This document shows, piece after piece, positions 41,999-55,919 of a DNA stretch of 64,000 nucleotides. The translations under genes were made by a program, and so were the position numbers. Each line of letters begins with the position of its first letter. The first letter of the stretch is position 1. The notes under the pieces are model-generated. The model was not told the DNA's origin, searched no databases, and saw only the letters and a list, made by a program, of their open reading frames with translations. The DNA comes from Dimorphilus gyrociliatus (taxonomy: Eukaryota; Annelida; Polychaeta; Dinophilidae): contig CAJFCJ010000027.1 of the NCBI GenBank assembly GCA_904063045.1, positions 312,501 to 376,500 on the forward strand. Reading direction: 5' to 3'.

Positions 41999-43978
41999 TG
42001 ACCGAGGGAAGAGGACGAGAATCGCTTGAAAGATAGGAGATTCTACCTAAAACATCACTTTCTATCTTATTATGTCCTGAATAAATCTCGTAGGCTCGTT
42101 CTGAATTCTGTTTTGTGATGTATGCTAGTTTAAACTTATGTGATGCCTGTTGGTCTAGGTAAAGTGTTAGGTCATCAACATATCAAGGAGTCTTGTATCG
42201 GTCCTTCCAACACTTTGTTTCTTGTGCAGGTTTTTATATAGTTTTGTGTGGCATCTCGTATTTAATAGTTGACGTTCCTCAGATATTATAGTTGGGTATT
42301 CGCCATCTTTAATTGGTATTTTAGATAGTTTTATGAAAAAACCGCCGTCATTGGTACACTCAGGTCGTCAATTACGAAATTTATTGGACAATAATTCATC
42401 TGGTTCTCTATAGAAGAAATCGAAAGGCGTATTGTTTCCCAGTTTGAAGCACGTTTCTCCTTCAAGCTTGATGTAGATAACCATTATTTTGATGTGACCT
42501 ATGAGTCCCTCTATAACTCTCATCTTGTGAGGAGAGTACAGTAAACTGAATTTTCATGATAAATATTTTATATCGGTCATTGTTAATAATATCTGTCTAA
42601 TGGTCAGCATAATTTTCTAAAGGTGCATAATCGGATACAATAGTTTTAGATCATCCCCACCTGTCTATGAACAGTTGGAATTCGAACATTAGAGAGTCTT
42701 ATGATAAGGACAAGTAATTACTAAGAGATATACATTATCATCCTGTGTGGTCTTACATATAGGTCCAGTAAAATCTAGAGCACAGTCTTGGAAAGGGTGA
42801 TAAACTCTCCTATTTGGGAATCTGATAGGTTAGCCAATTGTAAGGTCGTTTTCCTATTGTTATTTGCTGGGCATGTGGGGTGTACACATCCAGGTTACTT
42901 CGAGGGACGCGTGGTTATAACCCTCATAAATATGGTTTATGAGTTTTGATATTGTGGGATGGCGAGCATCTATAGTTATTTTCTTTTTCTCTTTCAGTTT
43001 ATCAGACCTAGTGTTATTTAAATAGCATCTTCATCCTTTACTAGAGAGTGTAGTTTTATTAGTTTTTCTATGGACATGTAACCCTGAACAGTTTTAAATA
43101 GGTAGCGTAAAAATGACGTTTCGTCATTGGACTTTCGGAGTCCGATTGGGGGAGTTGAACTTGAATATCATCTCTATCAGATTGATAAGTAAGACCGAGG
43201 ACCTTTATGGGGGCGTTAATAAGTTTAATTTGTATAGATGAATGATAACTAATCCATTATTTGAGATTGGTAAAGTTATCGCATCTAAACATCTGTAGAG
43301 GACCATGGTGAGTAGTACATCGTACAATAAGTAGGTGGAGTTCACAACTAGGTAGAGCTTTTTCTGTGTAGTTTGGATTAATACAATGAGCTGGTTGATT
43401 CCTAATGTCGGGTAAAAAATCTACGACGTATCCATACATGTCATAGTATTGGTCTAGGTGGAGAAAAATAATTTAAACTTTTTCAGTAATAATGGATTAA
43501 AAGGTATTATTTGTATATGAAATGTCAAAACGGTATTAATCATTAGGGTTTGGTTGATAAGATGTTCGTAGAAGAAATTGTCGGCTTATTAATGATATTG
43601 ATGCTTTAGTGTCAACCAAAGCAGTAATATTATGGGTGGTAGAGGTATCTGTAGCTGGAACTTGTACTTTTGTTTCATAGATTGGCATCCTATCATCATC
43701 TATATCAGACTGTTGATGTTCATAGGAAAGGATAACTTTGGAATTAGTGAATCCTTGTGATGTAGAGATGAATGGTGGGATCTTTTTACTTTATTCTTGT
43801 ACAAGAATGTTAAAATCAGAAGAGTAATTAAAAAGACCATGTCCGACTTCTTGTTGAATATATAGTGTGAGTTTAAGAACGAATTGATTGGGTTTATGGT
43901 ACTGCGGATGGCCCTTATTTTCTTGTCGGTTTAGGGATATGAGAAGTGTATTGAAATTAATCCAATCGTAGATATTAT

Positions 43979-44052
43979 TAAATATAATGTAAAGGCTCGC
44001 GAGTCTAAACTTGGCACATTTCCAAGTCTGTTCATTGTGACCATCAACTACA
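43979..44052 (+). repeat. Right terminal direct repeat of the retroelement remnant
   Basis: Direct partner of the repeat at 41924-41998. Immediately to its right the sequence returns to ordinary TA-rich DNA, marking the element boundary. Confidence 0.6.
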
Positions 44053-47000
44053 TATGTATATAAATTTATATGTATATACGTAATAATTTACTATTATCAT
44101 CCTTATGCAAAGTATTTAGCTTGTATAAAAATTTTACCTTTATAGCATAAAGTCTTCAAATAGAAAGCCCAACTTCTTTTAATATAGATTAGTAGATGTA
44201 CATAGGCATAAATCGTTTTAACATTGCATATAATACTATCTATTCATTTATTAAACATTGACTACATTTATTATTAATTTCTTATTCGTCTATAATGAAT
44301 AATTTGTTAATAAGAATATTATTAGGTCAGCAATAATACTATTATTATATAACTTTAATCAAGTTGTATTAAAATGATATATATCTACATTATCACCCTA
44401 AAGATGGAGCTGATTTATCTTAATAGGTTAGTGTTAATATAGAAAAAATGAAAGAATCAGCGAATAGTTTGGCAATAAAATTTATATATTTAAAGTTGTT
44501 ATTAAATGTTTAAATTGTATTTCGTTTCCTTTTATTAGATTAGGTAAAAGAAAAGAGAAACTATTGTCTAGTTTATTTACCATAAGTATTGTTTAATTTA
44601 GAGATGAGAAGCTAATGTCTTGTTCTAACTGACCTTAAATATCTACGTATTGATTGGTTAATTTTTAGAAAGGGAAAAGATGAAAATGAGGGAAAGGGGC
44701 TTTTATTCTATTTACTGATTTCTAGATAATTCATTGACTTTTCTTCTTTTGTTTTAAGAAAGAAAACTACAAAGAAAACGCAAGAAATTAAACAAACATC
44801 AAGGTTAATATTAATACAACTGTTAAGAAAGTTTAATGTTTATGATAGAAAATGGTCAATCTTTTTTGCACAAAAGAAGGAATATCGACTTGGAAAAGGT
44901 AATGGTGTTATTTTACAGTTAAATCTGTATGTATTCAATATCTAAAGGGGTTATATTATTAATAGAGTTTAAGCGTTATGTAAAATAGAGATGTCTTACT
45001 TTGAATAACCAATCAGTACCCAACTCCCTATCTCTACTGTATAGACTAGATAGTTGTATAATGTATACATTGTATTACTTAGTACTATAGTTTGATAAAT
45101 TTTTCATTCTCAATCTGCTAGGTTTAATAACACTAGAAACTCTAGATGGAGCCATAAGAATTAATAACATGCCACCTGGAGATGTAAACGGATATATTGT
45201 AAAATAGAGTAAGTTTTAAGTGTCTGTAGGGTCTCGAAATAATTCTACGATTTTAAAAAGAGATTTAATAGAATTATTAATGTAAGTCTTTAATAGTAAT
45301 AAAAAATAATAAGAACGATCCCTATGGGTATTTGATTTTGCTCTATAATGCATCAGTCACGATAAAAAAATAGTCTAATGCCTGAACAAGATAACTAATT
45401 AAGTGAAGAATTTTAACGGATTACTATTTTTAGTCGAAGCGACAGAGATAAATTTTAGCCTTAAGGCATGCAAAGTATACAGTCTGATGCTGATAGTATA
45501 TGAAGTAATATTGAAGTGAGCTGATGGTTTTAATAGATGAAAAAAGTACCACTTAAAACCTCTTAAGAAAGCATTTTAACAAACCAAATAATTATATCTT
45601 TCTTATCCCAATGGTCAATTAGATTGAAAGACAGTTTAACCCGTCAAAATATTGAAATACTATACTATAATTTTATACAAATATCGTTCATTTATTTTCT
45701 ATACACTTAAATTTTTCATGCTTTTTTTATCCTTCACCTTAACCAATTTAAATAATCAAAATAGCTTTAATTAGACATTTTACATTTGATCTTTTCCGTC
45801 GAAATTAATTACTTTGTCTATTACAAGAGTTTTGTTTCCTTTAGTATCAGCGTTTATTTTAGGCCTATATGTATATTTGTCCTGTGTTTAATTAAACAAT
45901 ATCAATAAAATATGCGAAGCAAGTTGTAAAATTATGAACAAGACTATAAGACTAATTGTATATTTAATTTTGAGGTTATTCATTAACTTGAACAAAAAAA
46001 TACAATTCCAATTTCCAGGTAAAAAGATGGCGCTAAAAATTAAAAAAAAAGCATTCTATATTGACAATTGTTATATGATCTATTTACCTTCGTTGATTGT
46101 TGCCACTGTTTTATTTACATCGACAAAGGTGTTAATCCTGTTTCTATAGCTTGCACATATAATCTGTTTTATAGGTATATTTTACGTAGTGTGTTGATGC
46201 TGGGAAGGGAGACGATCATATATAATAAGTTTCCTTGTTAAGGAAGAGAGGGAGGAGAGAGAGTAGGAGAGAAGGAAAAAAGAAAATCAAATATAGAAGA
46301 AGGGAGGAAGGAGAGAGAAAGAGCTTTTATCAGTTCAATATTCATAAATTGTATTGTATGTACATAGCATATTCACTAAATCATTATAAATTTTCTAAAA
46401 AATGACTAGCAGTGCTATCCACGGAACACTTTTCTTTTACAAACTATTAAAAAAAGATTCTATCAATGGAACAAATATTCAAAAGGAGAGAAAGAAGATA
46501 TATCAAATGAATATTGAAATGTGAAATATACTATAGAAATATCCTTATTTTATTTTATTTAGGTGAAGAAAACAGAAAAATGATAAAAAACAAAAAAGGA
46601 GAAGAAGATTACGTGCTTAAAAATCTTAATAGTTGCTAAAATGAATGGTTGAACATTCAAGAAAATAATTTCTATTGAATAGAACTTAAATACACAAGTT
46701 TATAGTTACTGTTGATATCTCCATGCTTTTACTATTTAATATTCATTTTTAACGTTTCCAATAAATTATAATTAATAAAGAAAATCAAGTCAAAGAGGTA
46801 AATAATGTCTAGACGGGGGGAAAGAACAGCAACTAATAACAAAGAATAAGAAAACTAAAAGAAGTTAATTATAATTGCATGAACAAAATGAAATGGGAGA
46901 AAAATATCAGAATATCACAACGAATACTAAATATCATCTTTAAAATAAAGAAATTATTGATTATCTCTCCTCTTTTCCTCACTTCCTTTACCATAGCTCA

Positions 47001-48981
47001 GACTCTTATACTGACAGACCAATATGTCCCTCCTCTTTTTCTCTCTCTCTCTCTCTCTCTCTCAATTTCTCTGTCCTTCTCCCTCAACTTGTCTCTTTCA
47101 TCATCCTAATTTTTATATTCTATCCGTTTTAAATCTTTATATTACCATTAATAAAAATATATAAAGAATATACAGTATACACTTTATGCATGTAATTTTA
47201 TGATAATAGCCATTGAAAAGTGAGAAGAATACAAAAAATATGCACTTCAATTGCAGATAAACCCATAACTGACGAGAGTATAAAACTAACACATTGTTCT
47301 GAAAATATTGCTGTTCGTTTATTACTTTTAATTTATATTAGTACAATAATTTTAGTAAAATCCATTGTCTATCATATTCTAATGGGATTATTTAAATGGA
47401 TTACTAGAAACTGGAAGATTTACTAGCATAAATGATATTGAAAAGCTAAGAAGATAAAATCTCAAAGACATTAAAATGTTAAAAATATTCAAGGAAATGA
47501 AATTAAAAAATTACTAAATAAGATTATATTCTATGTTATATATATATATATTATATAATCAGCTTTTTAATGTTTCTGACTCTAATGCGTTTCTCTCCCT
47601 CTCCTTTGCCATCCGATTTGTTGAGTGAATGTATGAGATTATAATCTTCAATTTGTTTGATATATCCTGTATACTAGCTTCAATATAGAATAAGAAAAAT
47701 GAAAAAAGAATTATCTGTTCTTCATAAAGGATTTTTCCGACTCTTTCATCTTTTCGTATTATTACATAAGGAGAAAAATTGCGAAGAGTAAAATATTTCC
47801 GGCGATTCGTGCACAGTAAAGTCTGGAAAGTAAAGGAAAAGAAGAGAAAAAGAATGTAATACTTTTACGTTTATTGACCAATATCGAGTAATTATGCAAA
47901 GCGAACCTTGTATAAACATAAAATTTGTAGAAATTGGCAAACTTTTATATAATTTAATGATTTTTTTTTTATTAAAAAAAAAGAACTAAAAAGTAATATT
48001 TAAATTGGATGATACTAAGAAAAAGAAGAAGGCATGCCTAATATATATACAAATTTTCATAGCGCTATTGACAGGAATCCATCATTAGCTATTAAAGACA
48101 ATTATTATATTTTGCATATATACAGTATATACATATATATCTATATATAATTATCACTATAAATAAGGTTTCTCTCTTTTAGTTTACGAGTATTATTACT
48201 AGAGGAAAATTATAGAATAATAAATAAAATGAATGGTAATATAAAAGAAAGAGAATGTTATGTAAGAAAAGGCGGATACTTTCTTTCAATTGTCAAGTCC
48301 AGAGCGCTTATTATTATTGATTTTATTATATTCTCATATAAAAATTATATATATATATATATACTGTATATATATGTATATATATATAAATTATAATGGG
48401 CAAGAGAGAAAAATATTATACATCACACTGAGCACAACAATGCTATTAGTATATATAATATAGATAAAAGACAAAACAGGTCAGAGTTGTTAATTTTATA
48501 CGTATGCACATATACACACATATATATATAGATATATACAGTATATATATACATTTACATGTAAAGTTATGAATATATATTTAGTTGTAGACGCGTAACT
48601 GACTATCTAGGTGTATGTTACTTATGCTAAAATTATAAGCTTTATCTTTATATAAGCGTATGTATCTATGTAAATAAACTATACAGAAAGTATATCATGT
48701 ATACAGAGTGTGCATAGTTTGATAGTGTTTAGACCTACCGGACTATCCGACTCTTAGCTCATCTTAGATGATTAGTATATATACTATATATATATATATT
48801 TAACCAAAGAATGATTATAACTGATAAACAAATCAATCTTTTTCACAGAAAAGAAAAGAAAAGGAATTTTGGATAATTTATCAGTCAAATATTCTATTAA
48901 AACGTGTGACAGGTACGTGACGAACCCTTCAGTGACCCGTATAATCTTTTATATATACTAGTAATTATATCAATTTATTTC
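44053..48981. other. Gene-free interval downstream of the retroelement
   Basis: No confident gene. An open plus-strand frame from about 44758 through a possible intron to 45207 is discussed in findings. An ATG in AAGATGGCGC context at about 46027 opens a short hydrophobic frame with no continuation. Also present are a GA-rich tract at 46248-46325, a (TC)n tract at about 47037-47065, and TATACAGTATA/TATACTGTATA-type sites near 48120, 48361 and 48538. The right end is the complexin 3' UTR. Confidence 0.5.
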
Positions 48982-49823
48982 TTATTGCAAACAGCATTTT
49001 TCACCAACTTCATTCATTGATGACGTAATTTTCTTAGTAATTTCTTCAGCGTTTGAATGCAGACTAGGAAGATAGTTGGATTTTTCAGCCACTTCTAAAA
49101 AATATTTTAATCGTCACCTTACATTTTAATCAATATACGCCTATAAAAAGATATAACAAACCAGGTTGCTGTTTTTCTTGAGCTTCTGCCTTTGGTTTTT
49201 TACTTAATCCGTACTATTTTGAAAAAAATAAGCTCTTAATAATATTTGTAATTGAGCTTTTCACAGGAAATATTTATAAATATACATCTTTCCATCTAAA
49301 TATAGACTACGTTTTATACATTATTTTACGTTAACAATTTATAAAGGTATTTATCATATATTACAGACATTTTTCATTAACTAGGCAAGCATTATTTTGC
49401 TAATCTTTCTTATAAAAATACGGCTCTAGCTGCCCAGTTTTTGGTTTTTGCTTTCCTACAAACTTTCCTAAGGACACTTATATATGATCCTATATATTAA
49501 TCTAGAATATTCATTTTCTCCGCTTCAATAAAGAACTTTTTTTTTTAATTCAGACTTAAGACAAACCTTATCTCGGATATGTTGCCTCATCTCTTCTCTT
49601 TCTTCTTCCATTTTTTTTCTTTTCTCCTTTCTTCGTTCTTCAGCTTCTCTCCTTGCTTCTTCAATCTCACTCTCATCAACTTGTTCTTTACTTTCATCGC
49701 CCATAGCCTCTGATGAAAATATAATTTACTCTTTGAATTAATTAACTATCATTTCAAAAGTTTGTTACCTTTGACTGATTTCATCTGATCGCCAACTACA
49801 TGTTTCGCTAAGAATGCCGCCAT
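48982..49823 (-). CDS. cpx: Complexin (SNARE-complex regulator), CAAX-ending isoform
   Basis: A small cytosolic presynaptic protein that clamps and promotes SNARE-mediated vesicle fusion. Exons 49823-49769, 49709-49567, 49213-49162 and 49094-48982 join in frame to 120 residues. The N-terminus MAAFLAKHVVGDQMKSVKG closely resembles arthropod complexin. The accessory and central helices follow as a Glu/Arg/Lys-rich run ending REEMRQHIRDKYGL, whose R-Q-x-IRDKY core binds the syntaxin/synaptobrevin groove. The C-terminus is EKCCLQ, a CAAX-type box predicted to be prenylated for vesicle-membrane targeting, as in Drosophila complexin and vertebrate complexin 3/4. Vertebrate complexin 1/2 lack it. 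Two of the three donors are GTTTGT. An alternative last exon without CAAX, known in insects, was not seen. Confidence 0.93.
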
Positions 49824-52800
49824 TTTCTACAGAAGGAGAAGAAGAATAAAATGAAAAGGTAAAAGTTTAAAAAAAATTGTATAAATAGGAAGATAATTTG
49901 AGAAAGTAAACTCTTCAACAAACTCAACAAGTTAAGTTAAATATAAAAAAGAAAAGGATTTATTTTTCATTTGTTGTCACCTTTTAGAGTAAATTGATGT
50001 GGATACAGTCACGACACAGTCGCAAATGATGAAGGCATAAAAATCGATATTTGTTGCTGAGGAAACAGCTTTTCCTGATAAATTTTCTTATATAAGGATT
50101 CCTCTTTTAATACACTATACATTTTTTAGTAATTTCCTATCAGTCATAAATTCATCATAGGATATAAGAATTAAACAACTAGATAAATATTTATCTACCT
50201 TTATCTAATAATTTTGTACGATTTAGTAGAAAACCATATAGAAATCTCAACGTAGAAGAAAAGAGAAAGAGCTAAATAGAAGATAACGAATGATACACAG
50301 CTTATCTATTCTTCAGTTTTATTCAATATTCATTCAACCTATTTAAAAATTCAACCTAATATTTTTACAGGTTTTTCTCTCATTTTTCCACTTTAACTTC
50401 AATAAATAGTTTGATACGAAACACTAAAGCATTTTACATAGAATATAGTAAAAGATACTTTGTCACATTAACGTGCAAACAAGTAAATTGACAAAACGAA
50501 ATGACAAGTTACATTAGACTATATACGAAAGTAGACATTTATGCTTGATTATTATGTGTAATGTATATAATAACTGAGTATACAAGTTTGTTTTTTTAGG
50601 TGAAATGCGCATATATTATATAGTTTTTTTATTCATACTGCTTCTTCTTAGTTTATATATAAATCTTTTTATGTATAAACGAGGCAAAATGTGTTTTATC
50701 TATCTTTCAGGGAACGCTGTAGTTCTCTAAGATTTTTTTTAAGTTTTCTATACTTAATCTCCTCTTTTAAACATGTTTAATATACATTTCTTATGTTACC
50801 TTTTTATAGTTTTTATATAGAAAAATCTAACAGTATCTATCTTTTAAACATGATCTTCATTGAATTGTGCTCTCTTTGAAAAGAATTTCTTTTAAAAGAA
50901 GTCTTAATTAGAAACTTAATTTAGATGCAAACTCGTACATATTGATAATTATCCGTTTTACTTTACAAACAGATTGGATAATCATTTTTTTAAAAATTCA
51001 TATTTACAATAATTTTCCTACAGTTTACTATGTTTTCATAACAAGACGAGGATGGTGGATAAAGAGAGATAACAACAATGACAAATACAAGAAGAGAATT
51101 CTCTTTCTCTAATGAACTGACTATTGGATAAAATAGAGCAATGTAGTAGAATGCTCCTCGGGCCGTAAAATTTCTAATCTTACGATTATCTTTAAAGGCA
51201 AGTAGCGACATTGCTGTCGATTAAATAAGCGTCAAAAGAAAAAAAAAACGACCGACCGCAAGTCACGCCGTATCAAGACGAAAACTTTTAAACAGGATGA
51301 CCCCCTTGGTGTTGCCATCTGCAGATTTAAATTAATGAATAATACTTAATAGACCAAAAAAGAAACAAATGCTTCCTCAACATACAATATCTACTCATTT
51401 ATCTGACTTAATGTAAACTAACCTAATTATAATTTTATACATCCTGTCTATATAAATTGATATTATTGAGTAGTAATCCCGTACTTTTCCTATTTTTTAT
51501 CTCTTAGCTATCAAACAGCTATGGAAGGTTTGAAACCAACGAAAATGAACGATAAAATAAGTATGCGGATAGGAAATGGAAGAAATTATTATATACTATT
51601 CTTTTATTAAGAGGAACTAATCACGATGTATAAAAGAAATGTCAACAAACTCAGCAAACAAGGACCAATCTGAACTTTAAAAGAGCAGCAACGACCGAAA
51701 ATGTCGAGATATTTTCTTCCTTTCTTGTTAAATAACTGAATAAGGAGGAAAAGCAGAGTAAAAACATAAAGAGATAATCCACTAATGGACAAGAAGAAGA
51801 AGCAGAAGAAGAAGAAGAAAGTAGAAAAATAGAAAATTATGATGCAATAAGAGGCAAAAAAAAATAATTAAAAGAATTTAACAAACGAAATCAAAACTAT
51901 TAAAATAAAAAGAAAAGACAAAGAATGAATAGAAAGAAGGGAAATAAAGTCTATAAAAAATAGCATAACGAACATGATCACGTATGTTAAATTAATTGGG
52001 AAAAACGTGCAGTGTTAACTATTTGAAAGTTTCTTTTTAATATCCTTTTATATACTTGATAGATTTACTATCAAACAAAATGAGATAGAGGGTAAAAAGT
52101 ATAAAAGATCACAAGATTATTAAATAAAATTAGGTTTACTAAAAAACACATAAGTAAATAAAAGAGAACAAAGGGAGAGAGAGAGAGAGAGAGAAGAGGA
52201 GTGAAGGGGTGGATGAGACAGAAAGAAGCTCTTAATAATTCCTAGAATGATTGCGTGTAAGTATCTCATAATAGTTGGTAAACTTCCCTAACGTACTTAA
52301 TTAATTAACTAAAAATACCTGACTAATTTCGTCTAGACATATAATTTTATTGTATTTTTAATAGTTAAACAAAAAATTTTACTCTTAAAAACACGACTAC
52401 AAGTATCTTTATTTATAATACATATCAGAAATGTATAGTAACACTTTAAATAATAAAAAGCGACTCTTTATTTATAAATATGCTACTAAAACGGAAGATC
52501 TATGATTGTATTAATGAAGAAAAGTTACTTTCTCTAAATTTACCATTTGCCATTAGCCTTAAATGAAAATATATTATTTTTCAATACAATAGTAATATTA
52601 TTTTATTTTTAGTATCTTAAACGTATGGCAAAGTGTTTAACATGTTAAAATATTGAATGAATATACTATATAATGTATTAGTATATTCCATTTTCGCTAA
52701 TCAGTCATTATGAATACTCTTTTGCTCTTGTTTTTGTTAAATTTTACTCTTTAAAAGGGTTAAGCTTACTCTCATTTAAGAACATTTACTAGATGATAAA

Positions 52801-52833
52801 CAATAGAGTATTTTATATGCATATGCTTATATA

Positions 52834-52881
<48 letters not shown>

Positions 52882-53519
52882 TAGTAAAATATGTACAGAA
52901 TGTAATCAGTTACCTTTCTTAGATACAATCAGAAAATTGTGGAACAGGCCTAAATACGAAAAATGTTGTGGAATAAACAAGGTTGGTAGGTCTTTTTGCT
53001 ATTCAAAAAATGGCTTGAAAGTATAATCTTGCAAAGGTACAAGTATACACATGATATACTTTCTATGAATAAGCAATATAAATTTATATATACTGTATAT
53101 ATATATACGGTATATATTCCATATATAAGAATATAATTATCTTTTACAATCCAGGCCTCGTTTGTCAAAATGTTTCACTTATTAACAATTTTAACACATA
53201 GAATACTCTCTAAAAATTCTAACATGCAAAATAGAATTGTACAAAAGGTCATCATTACCACAGATACATGACACAATACTCAATTGTTATAAAATAGCTG
53301 ATTATAGGATTAATGGCTACGTTATTTATAAGTCTGTATTATATTTTGTTCAAGCCATAAATTGAACCGATTTTGGGAAAAGTATAATTTAAATATTGTA
53401 TATTTTATATTTAAGAAAGGTAATTTATCACCAGAAGAGAAATCTTCACATTTATCGGTTAGTTTTGCGTATAGAATACTTGCATTAGAATTATTCTTTT
53501 TACTGCAAAGACGCGATCT
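49824..53519. other. Complexin upstream region and gene-free interval
   Basis: Complexin 5' UTR and promoter on the right of its start. A less AT-rich patch at about 51225-51325 contains a CTCF-core-like site at 51312-51321 (reverse complement CAGATGGCA). A (GA)n tract is at about 52175-52195, and a (TA)n array at about 52838-52878. No protein-like exon recognised. Confidence 0.5.
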
Positions 53520-54990
53520 ATTCTAACGACCCTCAAACATTCCTGATTGTACAAAGCTGATATAGGTTTCAGTAAACTGTTTAGTCATGTCCCAGAGAGA
53601 ATTAATTAACTCTGTAAATCTGGTACTAAAAGAACAACTATTTATACTTTAGAATGTACAGTTTACACAGAATACTGTATAGTAATTATAACAAATTTGT
53701 TATACATGTTATATAATCCTCTCTTTTTCCGTTGAAATATCATTTGAAGTAAGTCGAGGCATCATTTGCTTTATCACATCCGATTCCAAATAGGTTATTT
53801 TATTATCAATTGCCTACTGTAGAATACTTAATTTTAATTTGTCTACATATTTGTCTGTATAAATATGCTTTATTCAATACTTTACCTTGTAATTTTAATG
53901 CAAATGTCAGGTAAAATCGTCTTACATAATAATTATGTACAACGATATATATTATGTTTACTTGTAGTCTATAATATAATTGTTTACCTATCCTAGAAGA
54001 AATGATAATTTTAAGAATAGGAAGGGAATTATGCATGATTACGTAAGAATTAAATACAAAAAGAATATTGTTTACGTCAAAATGTTAAGGTAACACTTTC
54101 TTTTTATGACATACTTCTATTCTTACTGAATAATTTATTAGTACAGTTCTATTATTACTATCGTTATCATTATTATTACTTTTAATACTGTTTCTAATAC
54201 TGTATAAATATACTAAAATAATTATATTTTAATGAATAAGGTAGGAAAAACCTTGGTAATACTAATGATAAAGTCACGGTTGTTGATACAAATTACAACA
54301 CGCAAATAAATACACCAGGTGTTGATGATAATAGATCTGGAATGGTAGCTCTTTTAGAAACTGTAGCAGTTTCTTTTTTAGTAAAACACTATGTAAAAAT
54401 ATTTGTAACATCATTCTAGTTGCCTTCAATTATAAAAAACTTGTCATTTTTCAATAGTTATCGTACCATTTTAAAGTCAATTTATATTATTCTATCATTA
54501 CTAAGATAGTTTGGTTGATAGTTCAAACTTTATCTATAAATGGTCTTGTACAAGTACGTGAAATTATGAATATGTATAATTTAACACTGCAATTTCTCTT
54601 GTTCATGAGACGATTATTAATTCTGGCAATCCATCTAATTCAGCATAGTTTTATAGACAGTTTCAGTATAACAGCGTCCAAGAGACTCGAATAATTAAAA
54701 TTCAAATAATAGAAAGTATATATTTTAGGGAATAGCTAAGGCTCTTTTGCAGATTGAAAAACCAGATAGAAAAGAGATCCTTTGAGATTTCAACTATACT
54801 AATAATTTATTTAATAAATATACTGTATTTCTTTTAAATGCGTTTAAGGTACATTATATAAATTTCCATTTTATTCCAGTTTCACTACTTTAACAATAGA
54901 TGGCGTAATATTTTAAATAAGGAAGATTTATTAGCAATAAGAAAGTGACATCTATGTAAATGGCTTTAAAATGAAAATATTTTATTATCT
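53520..54990 (+). repeat. Left copy of a tandem segmental duplication
   Basis: Three blocks of this segment match the segment at about 55920-58030 in the same order. The 5' block at 53523-53610 shares CAAACATTC and TTAGTCAyGTCC with 55935-56010. The exon-like blocks are at 54246-54440 and 54513-54660. The 3' block around 54880-54910 shares ACAATAGATGGCGTA with 57970-57987. Spacing between blocks is similar in both copies. Confidence 0.7.
54240..54665 (+). pseudogene. Decayed M28 metallopeptidase copy
   Basis: Corresponds to exons 3 and 4 of the intact gene at 56265-57876. The block around ACACCAGGTGTTGATGATAA is nearly identical in both. At the position of the intact gene's HYDSQ zinc motif the copy reads NYNTQ, so the zinc-binding His and neighbouring Asp are lost. 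A frameshift follows in the Leu-rich stretch (extra bases after GCAGTT), and stops occur in the exon 4-like part. No equivalent of the signal-peptide exon was found upstream. It is a dead tandem duplicate. Confidence 0.75.
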
Positions 54991-55919
54991 TAAGAAAAAT
55001 TAATGATTAATACTTTTTACAATTTATATTTTTTAAGAGGTCAATCTTTCTTTCTCTGTACATACATTCCCTATGTGACAAATGTATACAAAATTCTGTA
55101 TTTAAACACACAGGCCTATACAATGTAACTAACCTTGCTTATACAACTTGTAAAAAAATTAAAAGTACGATTAGGTGGGAGAATCGGTGGGGTTCGCAGA
55201 CTAAGGCCAGGAAAGTATCAATACAGATGACCTAGTTTCCCAATATATTCAAGCCCTTTCCTCAAATAAAGAATAAAAGAAAAAGTGTAAACAGTCAATC
55301 TTGTTTTCATCAAAATATGCTATGTTATTGAAAAGTTACGAGTTAAATTGATGTTAATGGTTATTGGAATATTTCATTAGTATTATTATACTTGCTATTG
55401 TAAGCAGAAGAACATGATAAAAGAGAAGAAAGTCGTGATTCCGACTCTCATAGAAAGCTACAAATACTCAAGTTCCAAAGCTATAGGTTTATAGATTAAA
55501 AATGCATTTATGCTGCAAATATCGCATTTGTCAAGATTTAGTTATGAGAAAAGATTCAGCTTTCACGGTTCTGTTAACTGGGTATGTTATTGATATGGTC
55601 AGAGGCAAGAAGAGGCATTCATAACTAGGCAATACAGAAATTTAAAAAAGAGCTTTCTTTAAAGGATGACTAAGTTAGTATTGATAAAGCTAAAAAAGTA
55701 AAAGCAACAGGCAAGGTAGATATTCTGTCTGAATTCAACTAAAATCATGTTAGACCTCATTTGTCATAATGATGGGTTTAGTAACAACTTTAAATACACA
55801 ATAATCTATTATAATATAAGAAAATTTGTAGCCAAAAGGAAAAAATCTTATCATTTCTTGGCTGTTGGCACCATATGGGTCACTGGTATTAGGATCATTT
55901 TATTTCCCACAGAGAATAG
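54991..55919. other. Spacer between the two duplication copies
   Basis: AT-rich, with a less AT-rich patch near 55170-55235. The frame at 55747-55956 has no recognised domain and overlaps the start of the second duplication copy. No gene supported. Confidence 0.45.

Larger units (their letters stand above)
41924..44052 (-). mobile_element. Decayed BEL/Pao-like LTR retrotransposon remnant
   Basis: A block of about 2.1 kb, visibly richer in G and C than its surroundings, is bounded by imperfect direct repeats. Read on the minus strand it contains broken segments in the order expected of a Pol polyprotein. First comes a retropepsin-like region with LVDTKASISLIS near 43610, where the catalytic DTG triad has become DTK. 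Then come fragments of polymerase type, including one open stretch at 43257-43439. Last are integrase-like pieces with FQDCALDFTGPI near 42790 and a VIEGLIGHIK-type C-terminal motif near 42515. Stops and frameshifts separate the pieces and most of the reverse transcriptase is missing, so it cannot be active. BEL/Pao is the best fit from the motif preceding the integrase core; a Gypsy relative is the alternative. Confidence 0.62.

Noticed and set aside
46027-46149. ATG in AAGATGGCGC context opening a hydrophobic frame
   Set aside because: No continuation exon, no homologue recognised, and the context may simply be a YY1-like or CTCF-like site.
51607-51792. Minus-strand hydrophobic frame upstream of complexin
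   Set aside because: Short, Leu/Phe-rich from A/T composition, and without splice partners.
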